From: Gigaspora margarita
Taxonomy: Eukaryota > Glomeromycota > Glomeromycetes > Diversisporales > Gigasporaceae
Reading direction: 5' to 3'
DNA length: 64,000 nucleotides
Assembly (NCBI GenBank): GCA_009809945.1
Contig: WTPW01000070.1
Span: 734,744 to 798,743, forward strand
The notes beneath the pieces are model-generated. The model made no database searches. It saw nothing but the letters and a program-made list of their open reading frames with translations, and was not told where the DNA came from. A program made the position numbers and the translations under genes. How positions within the stretch are numbered: the first letter of the stretch is position 1; every line of letters begins with the position of its first letter. Of the stretch, positions 32,300 through 44,149 are shown in pieces.

Positions 32300-35131
32300 T
32301 TTGTAATCAGGTTCTCCTACCAAAGTTAGAGCATATTTTACAGACTACAACATTCTTGGAAAAGGAGTTGGAATTTATTCACCAGCAATTAATTCAGTTA
32401 TACAAAAAATGGCTAGGGCTTGCGCAACTGCTCCAAATAATCTTTTTTTCACAGAGGTATTCTGGATTTCAAATCTTTAGCAAGTAAGCTTATAACCAAG
32501 CAAGCAACAAGTGTATTAAAAAGATTGAACAGTTGCAAAACAGTAGGCATCCTTGCAGAAATGAGAATAAAACAAGGTGCTATCAAAGCTGGTATTTTGA
32601 AGGACATGTGAAGCATTCAGTTTAGTAGTAAGTTTGTTAAGCTTTGAAAAGGAAACTTGACATGTAATGTAATAAAAAAGTGCAAAGCAATAAATTTAAA
32701 ATTTGGAGTAAGGAGTTGCCAGGAGGAAAGGGTAAAAGAAAATTGGTTACTTACAGATCTGCTTGAAGAAAAGTTAGTGAAACAATCAGTGAAAGCAAGA
32801 ATTGACCTAGAAATTGTTGGTTTAAATCAAATTTTGGACCCAACTGGAAGTGATTTAATGATGTGGAAACAGATCAAAGTTTCAAGAGAAAGAAGTATAA
32901 AGAGAAAAGTTTCACATTGGTTTTCTAGACTCAAGGAAGTAGTTTTAAGAAATTCAGATTCAAGAAAACTTAAGAAATAATACATGCTAGAGGTGGAAAA
33001 TCATGTAGCCACACTACCACAACTGGAGAAACTGCAAGATGACAAAAGGTTCAAAGACTAGGTGATCATTAAAAAGAAAAATCTGGACCAGATTTTGTTA
33101 GGCCAAGTAGACGAAAAGTTGAAGTGCAAGACAGTAGTAGATCATTGGTTAGAGGTACATGAGGAAAAAGGATCAGTTAGGATCGAAAGATGTAGAGGAT
33201 GTTAGCTAAATAGTAAAGGAAAGGAAAATGACTATCAGTTTGTAGTAGACCAAAGTGAACATGTAAAATCAATAAACAGAGTTTTTAGAAAAGGAAACAG
33301 TTGGCACTTGACATTTCTATTAAGTTACTACAACGGTTGTTTTTTAGTTAGTATAACAAGAGATTGAAGTTTTACAGAAGAAGCTATGGAGACTGGAGAT
33401 TAGGCTATTTGAATTGAAGTTGATCGAGAAGCAGGATTTAGGTAGTAGAATTAGTAAGTAACTAAAGAATTTGGTGGTAAAGAATATTGAGAAGGATAGA
33501 GGAGATTATATATTTTATATAGATGGTTTATAGTACAAAAGAAAGCAGGTTTGGAAGATAGGATGGGTGCTGCCTGGGTACAACTTAACAGGAAGGAAAA
33601 GTTGGTAGTTTTATTTGGAAAAGTTAGAGTAGTTAACTGTCTGTCATTGACGAAACCAGAGTTAGTTGCAATTTTGTGTTCATTGCTAGTAGCCAGATCA
33701 TATGCACAAGTCACAATTAAAACAGACAGATCATCTGCAATTAGAGGTATCAAGAAAGTCTTGAAATCACAAAGCTTTAAAAAGTTGCATAAGCTAAAGA
33801 ACAGATCAATTTTGGACAAGATTGTAGAAGTAATTCAAGCTAAAGGAATTGTACTAGATCAAATCAAAGTTAAAGCTCATAGTGGTTTACTTTGGAATGA
33901 AAGGGCTGATGAACTTGCAAAGAAGGCAGCTTACCTTGAAGAGGAGTGGAAATGGACACCCAGTTCTAATACAAGATGGAATGTATCATTATTTTGGAAA
34001 AGAAAGTTTGTTGAAGACTGCCCACAGAAGTTTATCATGCAACTCAAGAGAAGATTGATTTCATGAAGGAAAATGCCTTGTTTCAAAAAGAAGTCCTACT
34101 CAAAGTTGGGTCTTAATGAAGATGAGCTGAATTGGTCATTCAGATGGAGAAGACTTAAAGAATTGGGAGGAGCAAGATGCAGATCAATAGAGAACAGTTT
34201 CACGCTTGTCTCATATATTAAAGGCATTTTTCAACTTCTCCCAATACTAGAAGAATTGCATACATGTAAACCTTGGTTATACATATCTCCAAACTGTATT
34301 ATGTGTACAGAAGAGGTTAAGGAAAACATTAGTCATTTAACACGTTGTAGTTTGCTAGATGAGCTTTGGCAAGAAACGGAGGTGCAAGTACTTAAAACAG
34401 CATGGTCAGTTTTGACAGATGAATTAAGGTTTATATTGGATATTAGGGGTTTTAAGAAAGTCTTGTTGGATGACAACAAAGAGAAAAGATACATAGAAAG
34501 GGAGCTATATATTAGTAGTATCGCAAAAAAGAAAAAGTGGTCACAGTTGTACCATATAGGGCTCAGCAAAAAAGAAGCAAATCTGTATATCTATGAAGTC
34601 TTGTATATCTTCCAGGAGAGCTTTTAGTATATTATTTGAAAAGAGAGATGTGATTGGGTTATTCGATGAGAGAAGTTAGTTGGTATAAACAGGAAGATAA
34701 AGAGAAAGTGTCGAGAAGATTTCAACATGCCGGCCTCTTCTTTAGTTGCAAGACCTCCCTCATTAAGTATACCGAAAAATGAAGATAGGAAAAGAAGGAA
34801 GCAAAAACAATTAGCAGAAGCTGCCGTCCTGGTAGAAAACTCATTACTTCAACAAATTATGGGTACAGAGGAAGTCAGTTGGTGGGTGCAAAAGTAATTA
34901 GATCGGTTGGACAATACAAAGGTAGCTGAGGACCTGGATACGTTCTCGAAGAAATATATGAGTAATGTCATATATGGCTTGGAGACTAACAAACATCAGT
35001 GCAACAACCATACCTGGGCACTAGAGGAGTTGCCAGATAATAGCCTATATTAAAGTTAGATGTAGTTTTTCTGTATTTCTTGTACATAAAAAGTCTAAAA
35101 AATAGCGCAAGGTTGTAAAGTGAAAAAAAAA
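32300..35131 (+). mobile_element. Decayed LINE with RNase H domain
   Basis: Plus-strand non-LTR element. 32,310-32,600 gives broken frames of the C-terminal reverse-transcriptase/thumb type (LLPKLEHILQTTTF, QLIQLYKKWLGLA). 32,657-32,980 is a linker frame with SHWFSRLKEV. 33,516-34,627 encodes an RNase H domain and a cysteine/histidine tail. 34,727-35,040 has a further short frame (MPASSLVARPPSLSIP). It ends in a poly-A run (about 35,121-35,130) exactly where copy B of the segmental duplication begins. The 5' part, including the endonuclease and most of the reverse transcriptase, is absent. Confidence 0.8.
33516..34627 (+). pseudogene. LINE RNase H domain and C-terminal zinc-knuckle region
   Basis: RNase H removes the RNA strand of RNA-DNA hybrids during retrotransposition. 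The first acidic residue lies in a Y-I-D-G segment at about 33,516-33,525, just before a one-base shift. The glutamate is in KPELVAIL, the second aspartate in IKTDRSSAIRGI, and the last acidic site in KAHSGLLWNERADELAKK, so all catalytic positions remain recognisable. An in-frame TGA at 34,064 is followed by the same frame up to 34,627. Downstream, CIMC with a later H and C (CIMCTEEVKENISHLTRC) forms a CCHC-like knuckle typical of LINE C-termini. One shift and one stop make it probably inactive. Confidence 0.8.
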
Positions 35132-35246
35132 TTAGTGCCTTGCAATAGGTATAGATAGCTAGTTTTGATTTTTTTTTACATTTTTTACTTTTGTGCTTTT
35201 TGTTATTGTTTTTGTTTTTGTTTTGTTGAACTAATCTGTAATTATT

Positions 35247-35943
35247 AGAGATGGCCATAAGGGGGCATCCATAAATAATGTTATGTACCCTACATAGTAG
35301 CTCTTGACCCCCCCTCTACTATATAAAAAAATTTTTAAAAATCTGTATGTTTATATTTAAAATTTTACAAAAACTTGAATATATTATGACCCAGTGATCT
35401 AATCTGGATGATTTTGTACCATTCGATTCGTCTCTATGAGACGAATCCAATGGTACCAAAAACGTTTCATTTGGATCTCTGGATCACGTTTTATTAATGA
35501 AATACTATTGATTTTATAGTAATTTTATAAGAAAACATAATAACCAATAGTATTTCGTTAATAAAACGTGATCCAGTGATCTAAATCAAATGTTATTGGT
35601 ACCATTCGAATTCTCTCCTCGAGACGATTCGAATGGTGCCAAAATCATCCAATTTGGACCACTGGATCAAGTTTTAGACAAATTTTTAGAAAAAAATTGC
35701 GATATGTTAGGGGGGACCCCCCTCCTATATATTGCAAAATCGTTATATTTTGGGGGGACCCCCCTCAAGCATATCGTAATTTATGGATGCCCCCTAATGA
35801 ACTTGACTGCATGCATACAATTAATTCTGGCCAGCATTAAGAAATTAAATTATAACTTTGGTCAAAACATGCATGCATACATGTAAAAAATGCATGCATA
35901 TGTGCATGCTAAAATGAAAATTTTGTATTTTGCCCATTTCTAT
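35247..35943. mobile_element. Outer MITE carrying a nested element, B-only
   Basis: Imperfect inverted ends AGAGATGGCCATAA and, complemented from 35,943, AGAAATGGGCAAAA. Copy A (about 6,450) lacks the whole block. It is split by the element 35,261-35,794. The remainder contains ATGCATGCATAC-type repeats near 35,810-35,910. Confidence 0.5.
35261..35794. mobile_element. Harbinger-like MITE with palindromic modules
   Basis: Ends GGGGGCATCCATAAAT and complement, flanked by TAA on both sides (35,258-35,260 and 35,795-35,797). A TAA duplication fits PIF/Harbinger elements, but the ends alone do not prove it. Inside are two hairpin modules with GATTCGTCTCTATGAGACGA (about 35,427) and a GAATTCTCTCCTCGAGACG-type core (about 35,610), and two copies of GGGGGGACCCCCCT. 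The open frame at 35,590-35,886 reads through these modules. Confidence 0.65.
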
Positions 35944-37366
35944 TGTAGTGATAATCATCCTTTATACTACACAAAATGGCTATTATGTGACTATTTTGCA
36001 TTTTAATTGGCTTTTAGATCCAAAATATTATTGTTAGACATTTCTAACTAGAGATGCCTAGAAATACACTTTTGTAAATTCAAACACATATGTTTTTGTA
36101 GAATTTTCTTTTAAAAAAATGTAATTTTAGAGACTTTCTCAAAATGAACTATGTGAATTTTTATTAATAGAGTTGAAGGGTACATTATTCAACTATTCAT
36201 AGTTACAATTTCATGCTTCTAGCTGCGATAATAAGGAAATGATAAAAATTTTTATATTGTTTTTGGATATAAAATGTTTGATAAAATTGTATTAAAATTC
36301 TTGGTTAAACCTTGATCTTGAGAACTTATATATTAATCTAAACTCAAATTTTATATACAAATAATGTAGGTACATAGAATTTTTCTGTAAATTTTGATGG
36401 GTTTTGGTCAAATATTAACAGATATATTAATTTTTTCTTTTCAAAACACCTATATTGTCTTTGTATACATATGTTTTGAAACAGCTTTTTGTTAATAACA
36501 AAATTTTATTAATATAATAATCAAAGTTGCTTTAACAAACTAATTTTTTTTTGCTTTATCTAATTAAAACCTTGAAGTCAATTGCTTTAATAAAATTTTT
36601 TGTAAAACATACCAATAGCTTTTTTACTATATACTTTTTATTATATTTTTAGAAAAATTACTATTAAATTCTATAAGTAAAAAAGCAGCTGCTAAAGAAC
36701 CTTGAACAATTATATTTTGTTTACTATGTATGAAATAAAGTAAATTTTTAAAGAAAAAATGTAATTAGTAGTATGTAAAAAATGAGTTTTTTAGAAAAAT
36801 GTAGAAGGTAAAATGAGGTAAATAAAAAAATAGTAGTGGGATTTTTTATAGATAAATTTTTACAATTTTTAAGGTAGTATATATAATTAGGGTAAATTAT
36901 CATACTATATAAAATGCATTGTATATAAGAGGAATCAGGGTATTATGACGAATTTGGTATTGTGACGAATTAATAAATATGCAAGCAATGAACCGAAAAA
37001 AACTAATCATTATCGTGAGTAACTACAAACTATAATACAAAATTAAAAGTAATTAATTTATTTTATTTATTTTTAGAGTAATTCATGTCAATTTGACTAA
37101 ACTTGGGTTGATCCGAAGATTGGGAACGAATGCGTCAAATATGATGAACCCGCACACATGAAAAATCAGATAATATCAAAAAATTTTCATGTAACACAAA
37201 CATCATGTTAAAATAAAAAATTTGTCGCGCTTTCACGTTATTTAATTTTGATCATGTTTTAATTCATTTTATCACGTTTTACCACGTTTCGCTTCGTCAC
37301 TTTTAATATTCGTCATTTTATCTTTGTTCTCATAATAAATTTACATTTATTAGTTATTACATAAAA

Positions 37367-39132
37367 ATGCCCGAAGTTTCATATATTAACAGACAAAATA
37401 CTATTCGTGTGGCCCTTGATAAGTTAAATAATTATCCTGTTGGCTCGAAACGACCAAGCCTAAATAGTGTAGCAAACGAATTTGGGCTTGCCGAAGCTAC
37501 GCTTCGATGAGCTGCAAAAAATGGTGGCCCCCTTGGTCATCCCGGACCATCAACTATTCTTACAAAACAAGCAGAAGATCAGCTTGCCGGCTACTGCATT
37601 AATATGCAAAAGCTTGGATTTGGTCTGACAAGAGAAGGGGTCAATCATTGTGTATTAGAGATTATGCGATTAAACAAGCGAAAACACCCATTTGGGGACA
37701 AAGGGCCTAGCCATGACTAGTGGAAGCGCTTTATGAGAGACCACCCTGAACTATCAATTCGTATACCCCAAGAATTAACGGAGGTGTGTGCCCAACGGGC
37801 AAATGCAACAATAGTTAATGATCACTTCGAAAAACTTCAAAAAATTGTTCATGAGAATTCTCTTACTGCAGCGAAGATTTGGAACATGGATGAAACTGGG
37901 TTTGTCCTTGTTCCCAAATCTGAGAAAGTCATAGCTCGAAAGGTGCACGCCAAGTTCACAAGGTATTGCATGGGAATTCTCATGAACATATTTCCCTAGT
38001 ACCAACGATATCAGCAGTGGGAGCATACATTCCACCTTTGGTCATTTATAAAGGTGTTCGCGCAATTCCTGGCCTTTTAGAAGGTGCACCTTCTGGAACA
38101 GTAATGGGTTTCACCGATACCGGATATATGTGCGAAGACCTTTTTCAAATGTATCTCGACCATTTCGTTAGTTCAATTTCACCAATTTGTCCAGTTTATT
38201 AATGTTAGATGGTCACAAAAGTCATATTAATTACACGAGTACTGACTTTTGTCATCGAAATGGAATTATGCTTTATGCGCTTCAACCTCATACAACCTAT
38301 GTTTTGCAACCATCAGAACTTCCCTTTGCGAAGTTAAAAAAAGAATATAGCAAAGCGTCTAATAAGTATACTGAAAACAATGATGGTGCAATAGTAATGA
38401 AACATACCTTTGCGAAAGTCCTTGGCCCTGTCTTTCTTGAAACTTATATACCACTAGCTATTTGTAATGCTTTTAGAAAGACAGGAATATGGCCACTTAA
38501 TCCAAATGCTATTGACCCTGACCTTTTAGCCCCTTCATTATCAACTGAATGTTTTATTGACCCAAATCCAAGTTTAACGTCTCAAATACCTCTTCAGCTA
38601 AGTTGTTCTCATCAGTTAATTCATTCTCATCCTACATGGTTAAACGTAACTAAATTAGTAGAAGAAAATGCAATGCTTAAGGATAAAAATGAATTACTTA
38701 AGACCCAAATAGCATTAATAAGCGAAGAACTGGATACTTATAAGAATCCAGGAACTTGTTCTTTACGTTCGATCTTTAAATACCCTACTTATCGTAATTT
38801 GCAAGCTAGTAGTTCCCAAGTTACTTCCAAAAATCAATCTGATTTATCCCCCCAAGAAAAAAAGAAAGACACTCCCGTTTGCCCAGCTTCTTACAAACGA
38901 AAAAAGTTTGCAAGAACTAAAAGAAGTGAATGAAGAAGCTGAGCGAAAGTGTGCAGAATCTAAATGAAGAAAAGAGATCGCTGCTCAAAAAAAAGAGGCA
39001 GCTGCTCAAAAAAAAGAGGCAGCTGCTCAAAAAAAAGAGGCAGCTGCTCAAAAGAAAGAAATAGCCGCTCAAAAAAGAGAGGCAGCTGCTCAAAAAAAGG
39101 CTGCACACGGCACAAAAAAAAAGAAAGAGTGA
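37367..39132 (+). pseudogene. Pogo/Tigger-type DDE transposase, broken
   Basis: Begins at the ATG at 37,367. Residues ~5-60 form a Psq-type helix-turn-helix (NRQNTIRVALDKLNNY, SVANEFGLAEATLR). A CENP-B-like second DNA-binding part ends at GPSHD, followed by KRFMRDHPEL. The DDE core shows WNMDETGF (first aspartate), LMLDGHKSH (second) and LQPHTTYVLQPSELPF, where the third acidic residue, usually D in QPLD, appears as E. Lesions: TGA at 37,508, TAG at 37,718, a frameshift near 37,970, another near 38,195 and a further stop and shift near 38,933. Downstream the frame reads NEEAERKCAESK and then an Ala/Gln/Lys-rich repeat tail. The family cuts and pastes DNA at TA sites in the nucleus. Inactive here. 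Confidence 0.88.
38985..39110 (+). repeat. 21-bp tandem repeat in the transposase tail
   Basis: About five copies of a 21-bp unit (GCAGCTGCTCAAAAAAAAGA and one more base). In the transposase frame it encodes repeated AAAQKKE, a helical charged tail. The frames on the opposite strand (38,917-39,160) are shadows of this repeat. Confidence 0.75.
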
Positions 39133-39388
39133 AAAAAGGAAGTAAAATAAAATTCGTCACAATACCTCATCATTTCGAATTTCCGATTTTTGGTACTGTG
39201 TACGGAAGTGATAATCTTGTACTAATACTGTTAATCATGCCTTCTTATTTCTATTGGAATTAATTCTAAATATATTATATTTTCTGTGCTTTAAAATTTA
39301 AAGCGTTAAGATTGGTCAGTAAAAAGTTTTATTTGTAACGGGCTTAGCTTCGTCATAATACTCTGATTCCCCTTATATATTATTATTA

Positions 39389-40172
39389 TTATTATTATTT
39401 TTAGCATTTTCTATGGTTGAATGTTTTTAGAGAGTTTTACCAAGGCATATACCACTTTATCAACTGTAGCTCCCATATATGCATAACCTGTATATTGTTT
39501 AACCCAGAAATGCCCCAGAGGTGCAGATCCCATGTCTCTGTCTTTTAGTACCCTAGTTTTTAGATAACATCTGCTACAGCTTTATCTGTATACTTGCAGT
39601 TAGGGTGGACTATTAAACTGCTACTGTTACCTTGCTCTTATGGAGTTCCCAGACCACAGTACCCTATTCCTTTATCTTTATGAGTATACTCCAGTAATTC
39701 ACAATACTCCCAATTTAGATACCTAGAAGGATTGGTCAGCCAGACTTTAGGATGCCTTTATGGTCTCCCTTTTCTTGGTTCATGCTTTGTAATACATGAC
39801 CTTTTTTTCTAGTATGACTCTAGTGATCTGGTTGGTAAGGACCTATACCCAAAAGTCCTAACATTAGGTTTTCAAGAACCTAATCCAAATCTGTTTTATA
39901 GTACTGTTGAAAGTCTGGCTTTTTCACTTAGATCTTGCAAATGGGTTCTGATCTTCAGGTTCCCAGACATTACATAATCCTATTTCTAGGATCTCCCATT
40001 TCAATGATATAACCCAAGTTACAGATCTTTGCATAATCCAACCTATCAATAAAGATCAGTTCAGTAACACAGGCATAATTTTAATTTTTGAACCAGTGCT
40101 AAGTGGGATTTGAACTCACAACTTGCTGCTTGGGGTGATAACTTGACTACTATCCTAATTCACCATACCCTT
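39389..40172 (-). mobile_element. tRNA-headed retroposon (SINE-like), copy 3, B-only
   Basis: A 15-bp duplication TATATATTATTATTA (39,374-39,388 and 40,173-40,187), whose left copy overlaps the TA border of the pogo-like transposon, so the two elements abut. On the minus strand the head is GGGTATGGTGAATTAGG (A-box-like), then GAGTTCAAATCCCAC (B box), and the tail is an AAT-rich run. Body text matches copies 1 and 2 in part. Non-coding. Confidence 0.75.
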
Positions 40173-40630
40173 TATATATTATTATTAATCAGATATATCT
40201 AGTAATACCTAATATTGAACTTTATTAAATAATTTTTATTGAAAATAAGCAGAATATGCATATAAATGCTATGAATATATAAACTAAAATAGAATATTAT
40301 TTTAGAAATATTAATTTTAACTGTACTAATTATTACTATTATATTATTTAAATTTGTTATGCATAGCATTAGTTGATTGTTTTTATACTATATAAGCAAG
40401 CTAACTTTAATATATATAACATTTAAGTCATTACAAATATTAAATTTTATTTATTAAAAATTGAACCAAACAATAAAGATAACTAGCATCACTAGTGTAA
40501 TATTTGTCTGCATCAACTAGAAATAACTATTCATATATAGTATAACCCTACAATAGTCATATGCCAAAATCAAACATTCTATGTGCCTATTGTGAGATTG
40601 TAACTAAAGTGAGCAAGAATTTATATATTA

Positions 40631-40867
40631 GGGCCTTTGCTAGGAAAACCACAGTTAGAGACTATTTAGATTTGACAATAAAATTTGAAATTGCTAGCTA
40701 TCTATTAATCCAATTTGAATAAACTTTTTTTTTATTTTATAAAGCTTAAATAGCTTTATAAAGTAAAAAAAATTGATTAAAATTGGATTAATGGATATCT
40801 AGTAAACTCAGATTTTATTGTCAAAATCTAAATAGTCTCTAACTGTGGTTTTCCTAGCAAAGATCCC
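40631..40867. mobile_element. 237-bp MITE with GGGCCTTTGC ends, B-only
   Basis: Near-complete inverted repeat: GGGCCTTTGCTAGGAAAACC at the left, its complement (with GATCCC) at the right, and a hairpin centre AAAGCTTAAATAGCTTTATAA. Copy A (about 8,866) is empty. Same design and size as 44,251-44,487. Confidence 0.8.
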
Positions 40868-41835
40868 ATATAGTTAAATAGAAGAATTGAGGTGAGATTG
40901 TGACTAATGTGAATGTAACTATTGCAGAGTTATACTGTACTAATGAACCTATAAGCAATAATAATCTAATTACATGAGTTTTTTCTAAATTATTCAGAAA
41001 TTTACAGCATAATTTGTTTTATTAAAAATGTAATAAGGAATATAATTATTTTTGTTATTTATTATTAAACAAATACTTTATTATTTAGGCTATCAAGTAA
41101 AGAATTATGTACAAATATGTATTCATTACAATCTAATACATATCAAATTATCAAACTCTTTCTAATAATATTACGAAGTTTTTAAACAGATATATATCAA
41201 TATATAGCAGTTAATTGATATATATCAATTGAATATTATCAATATATATTGATTAAGATCAATAATGATATATAATGATTATTGATATATAATGATTATA
41301 ATCACTTTTGATTACTACCAATTTTTATAATATTTGTTAAATTTCTTCAAATTTTTGCAAACGTTTCTTGATACAAATGATCCAAATTGGCTTAAATTAT
41401 TACTGCAAATAGTGTATTTATTCAAATTTAATATATTAAAATTTTAGCCAATTTGAATTAATGGTTTTTAATAAATCATTTATAAATGATAGTTTATTTT
41501 TTTAAAAAAATTAATTATCATTTACAAACAATTTCTTGAGAATCATCAATCTAAATTGGCTAAAATTTTAATTTATTATAGTTGAATATATATTTATTTG
41601 CAGTAAAAATTAGAACTAATTTAAATTAGTATTTAATAAAAAAAATGTCTATCAAATTTTGAAAAATCTAATGAATTTTTGTTATATATTATTAATAATC
41701 AATAATGATGATACTTGGCAAGAGTGTTGCATATTGATTGTAATCTAGAGATTACTAATAATATATATTACCTCTAAAATATTGCTGATATATCACTATA
41801 AAATTTAAATTTTATTTTAATTTGGTTGAGTTATA

Positions 41836-42435
41836 AGGGAGTTGGGGGTATTGTGACCAGGTGGAGTATTGTGGCCAAGCGATGTATTTTGTAATCTAGT
41901 GATCAGAATTGGATAAACTTTATAGCATTCAATTTGTCTCATCGAGACGAATTGAATGGTATATATTTCATCCAATTCTGACTACTAGATCACAAGATAT
42001 CATCATTTATGCAAAATATAAGTTTTTGTATATATTTGATTATATTAGTAAAGTTGCAATTTTTTTGCATATTAACCTTTAACAATCTTGGGATCCCGTG
42101 ATTGGATTTTAACAATTTTGTACATGTTAGAATCGTCTCACTGAGATGGTCATTTTGGTAGTAAAATCATCCAAAACGGACCAGTAGATCAAAAAATTAT
42201 TTGCTGTTAAAAATTGGCTACAATACCCTCTCCCCTCTAAAATTTAGTTTTTATATTCTATTTGTATACTAAGCATTTCTATCTAAACTATATAAATGAT
42301 ATAAAGATTTTTTTACAGTAATTTATTCTTTACTAAGTATAGTTCAAATAATAAAAATTATATAAAAATCTATTGGCTTATTAAAAAGTTTTATTAGTAG
42401 AAGCTTTAACCTGGCCACAATACCCCCAACTCCCT
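41836..42435. mobile_element. 600-bp pogo-type MITE, B-only
   Basis: TA-flanked. The ends AGGGAGTTGGGGGTATTGTG continue to CCAGG with one mismatch between sides. Copy A (about 9,805) shows the empty site. It contains a hairpin module with CAATTTGTCTCATCGAGACG (about 41,930) and a half module with GAATCGTCTCACTGAGATGG (about 42,130). It is related to 7,520-8,239 in both ends and interior. Confidence 0.85.
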
Positions 42436-42644
42436 TATAGTACAAACAACCTAGTCCCAGCAAATAAAATTGACTAAATTTAGAATACCAATCCTTGTTT
42501 ACTAAAAATAGTATCCAAAAATCTTTAATAAAACATTAAAACCATCCAAGCTAAACATCTTGGTGGTCTTAAATTTTTTTTAAAATTGGTTTTAATAAAA
42601 TTGTAGAGAATTAAAATCAAGATAATTTTACAATTAAACAAACA

Positions 42645-42880
42645 ATTTGGCCACCCTATATATATTATTAAAACAAGAAATTTGGCTATTCTATATATAC
42701 TAAATTTGGCTACCCTATATATACTAAATTTGACTACCCTATATGTACTAAATTTGGCTACCCTATATGTACTAAATTTGGCCATTCTTTATATACTAAA
42801 TTTGGCTGCCATATGTCTACTAAAGTTGGCTACTAAATATGGCTACTCTATATATATATAACTTGGCTACTTTTGTATAT
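42645..42880 (+). repeat. 24-bp minisatellite, copy B
   Basis: About nine units of CTAAATTTGGCTACCCTATATATA. Slightly longer than the copy A array. Confidence 0.75.
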
Positions 42881-43512
42881 ATAATTACAATACCAATTTT
42901 GTTGCCTTTGTGTATTGATACACTATTAAAGCAATCAATTTGCCATATATAATGAAAATATCAAATTAAAAGATGAGAATCAAATTTAATATGATTAATT
43001 ATAATCAATCATATAGTTTGATCAATTATGAAAGTTTTTGATCAATCATGATCAATCATATAGTTTGATCGATTATAAAGTTTAATTGATCATAGACTTT
43101 TAATCGATTATAGTAAATTATATATATAATTGTTTATATATATAATTAATAACAAAATTTGCTATTTTTATTAAACTTTGATGATAGATATCTTGATAAC
43201 TAAAACAAGTGGTCCAAATTAGCTAAAATTTTTTAATAAATAGTATTGATATTCATCTATGATATATAAATATTTTAGATGATTTGGTCTTGTAATTCTT
43301 GAGTAATCACTTGTATACGATAGTTAATTTTATAAAAAATTGACTACAGTATACAAGCAATTACTTAATTATTATTAGACCAATTCATCTAAAGTTTTTA
43401 TATATCATAGTTGAATATCAATAATATCTATATTAAAAATTTGAGCCAATTAGGATTACTAGTTATTGAGAAATTTATCATCAAATTTTGAGTAAAAATA
43501 GTAAAAATTTTA

Positions 43513-43778
43513 GAAAAAATGTGCTTGTCATCAGTGGTGACAGTAACCAGATTAGGGTTAGGGTTAGATTTAGAGTTAGAAAAAGGTTTATTATATAATA
43601 AAACACTATAAGAAGCATTTATAGATAGAAAAAAATGGTTGTTTCATAGGCACAATTTGAAGTTATTGCAATTTGTAATTTTTTGAATTTTTTGTTATAC
43701 CTAATCTAGCAATTTGATTGGCTCAGAACTGTAACCACGGTTACAAATAGATTCACCCAAAATTTTAAAATAGTCAAT
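43513..43778. mobile_element. B-only insertion with telomere-like string
   Basis: About 265 bp absent from copy A (about 11,330). It includes ATTAGGGTTAGGGTTAGAT at 43,550-43,570, CATCAGTGGTGACAGTAACC near its left end and CTGTAACCACGGTTAC near its right end, so the ends are partly inverted. Non-coding; type unknown. Confidence 0.45.
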
Positions 43779-44149
43779 TTTTAAAAAATTAATTATTTTT
43801 ACTCAAACTTTGGTGATTGATTACTTGAGAATTAACAGGCTAAATTGACTAGAGCTTTTATATATAATATATGAACATCGTTAATATTTATGAAAAAAAT
43901 TTGAGCTAACTTAGTTTACTAGTTATCAAGATATCCATTGTTAAATTTGAGTAAAAATAGCAAAATTTTTTTTAGTAATATTATTTATGTAGACTAGTAA
44001 TTGATTATATGATTGGTTATAAATTTTGATTGATAATATTATCATAACCAATTATATGTAATAACCAATCAAAATACTATGATCAATCATAAATCGAACT
44101 CCTTTGTATATGATTGATCAATAATTGATCACTAGATATCAATCTCTAA

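Larger units (their letters stand above)
36928..39373 (+). mobile_element. Pogo-like (Tc1/mariner superfamily) transposon
   Basis: 2,446 bp, flanked by TA (36,926-36,927 and 39,374-39,375). The ends are AGAGGAATCAGGGTATTATG and, complemented, AGGGGAATCAGAGTATTATG. Copy A (about 8,415) is empty. It has a single gene (37,367-39,132) for a CENP-B/Tigger-type transposase, now broken. A second, shorter inverted motif TATTGTGACGAA follows the left end. It is the likely relative of the MITEs at 7,520-8,239 and 41,836-42,435. It is less AT-rich than its surroundings, suggesting a comparatively recent arrival. Confidence 0.9.

Noticed and set aside
35590..35886. 98-codon ORF
   Set aside because: Crosses the Harbinger-like element's palindromic module, its end and the outer MITE.
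37508..37510. Reassigned TGA codon (also TGA at 34,064 in the RNase H LINE)
   Set aside because: The same frames contain TAG and frameshifts, and the intact cysteine-rich genes use ordinary stops; simple decay explains it.
38917..39263. Ser/Leu/Phe-rich and Lys/Arg/Ser-rich repeat proteins
   Set aside because: Wrong-frame or wrong-strand readings of the 21-bp repeat that encodes AAAQKKE in the transposase frame.
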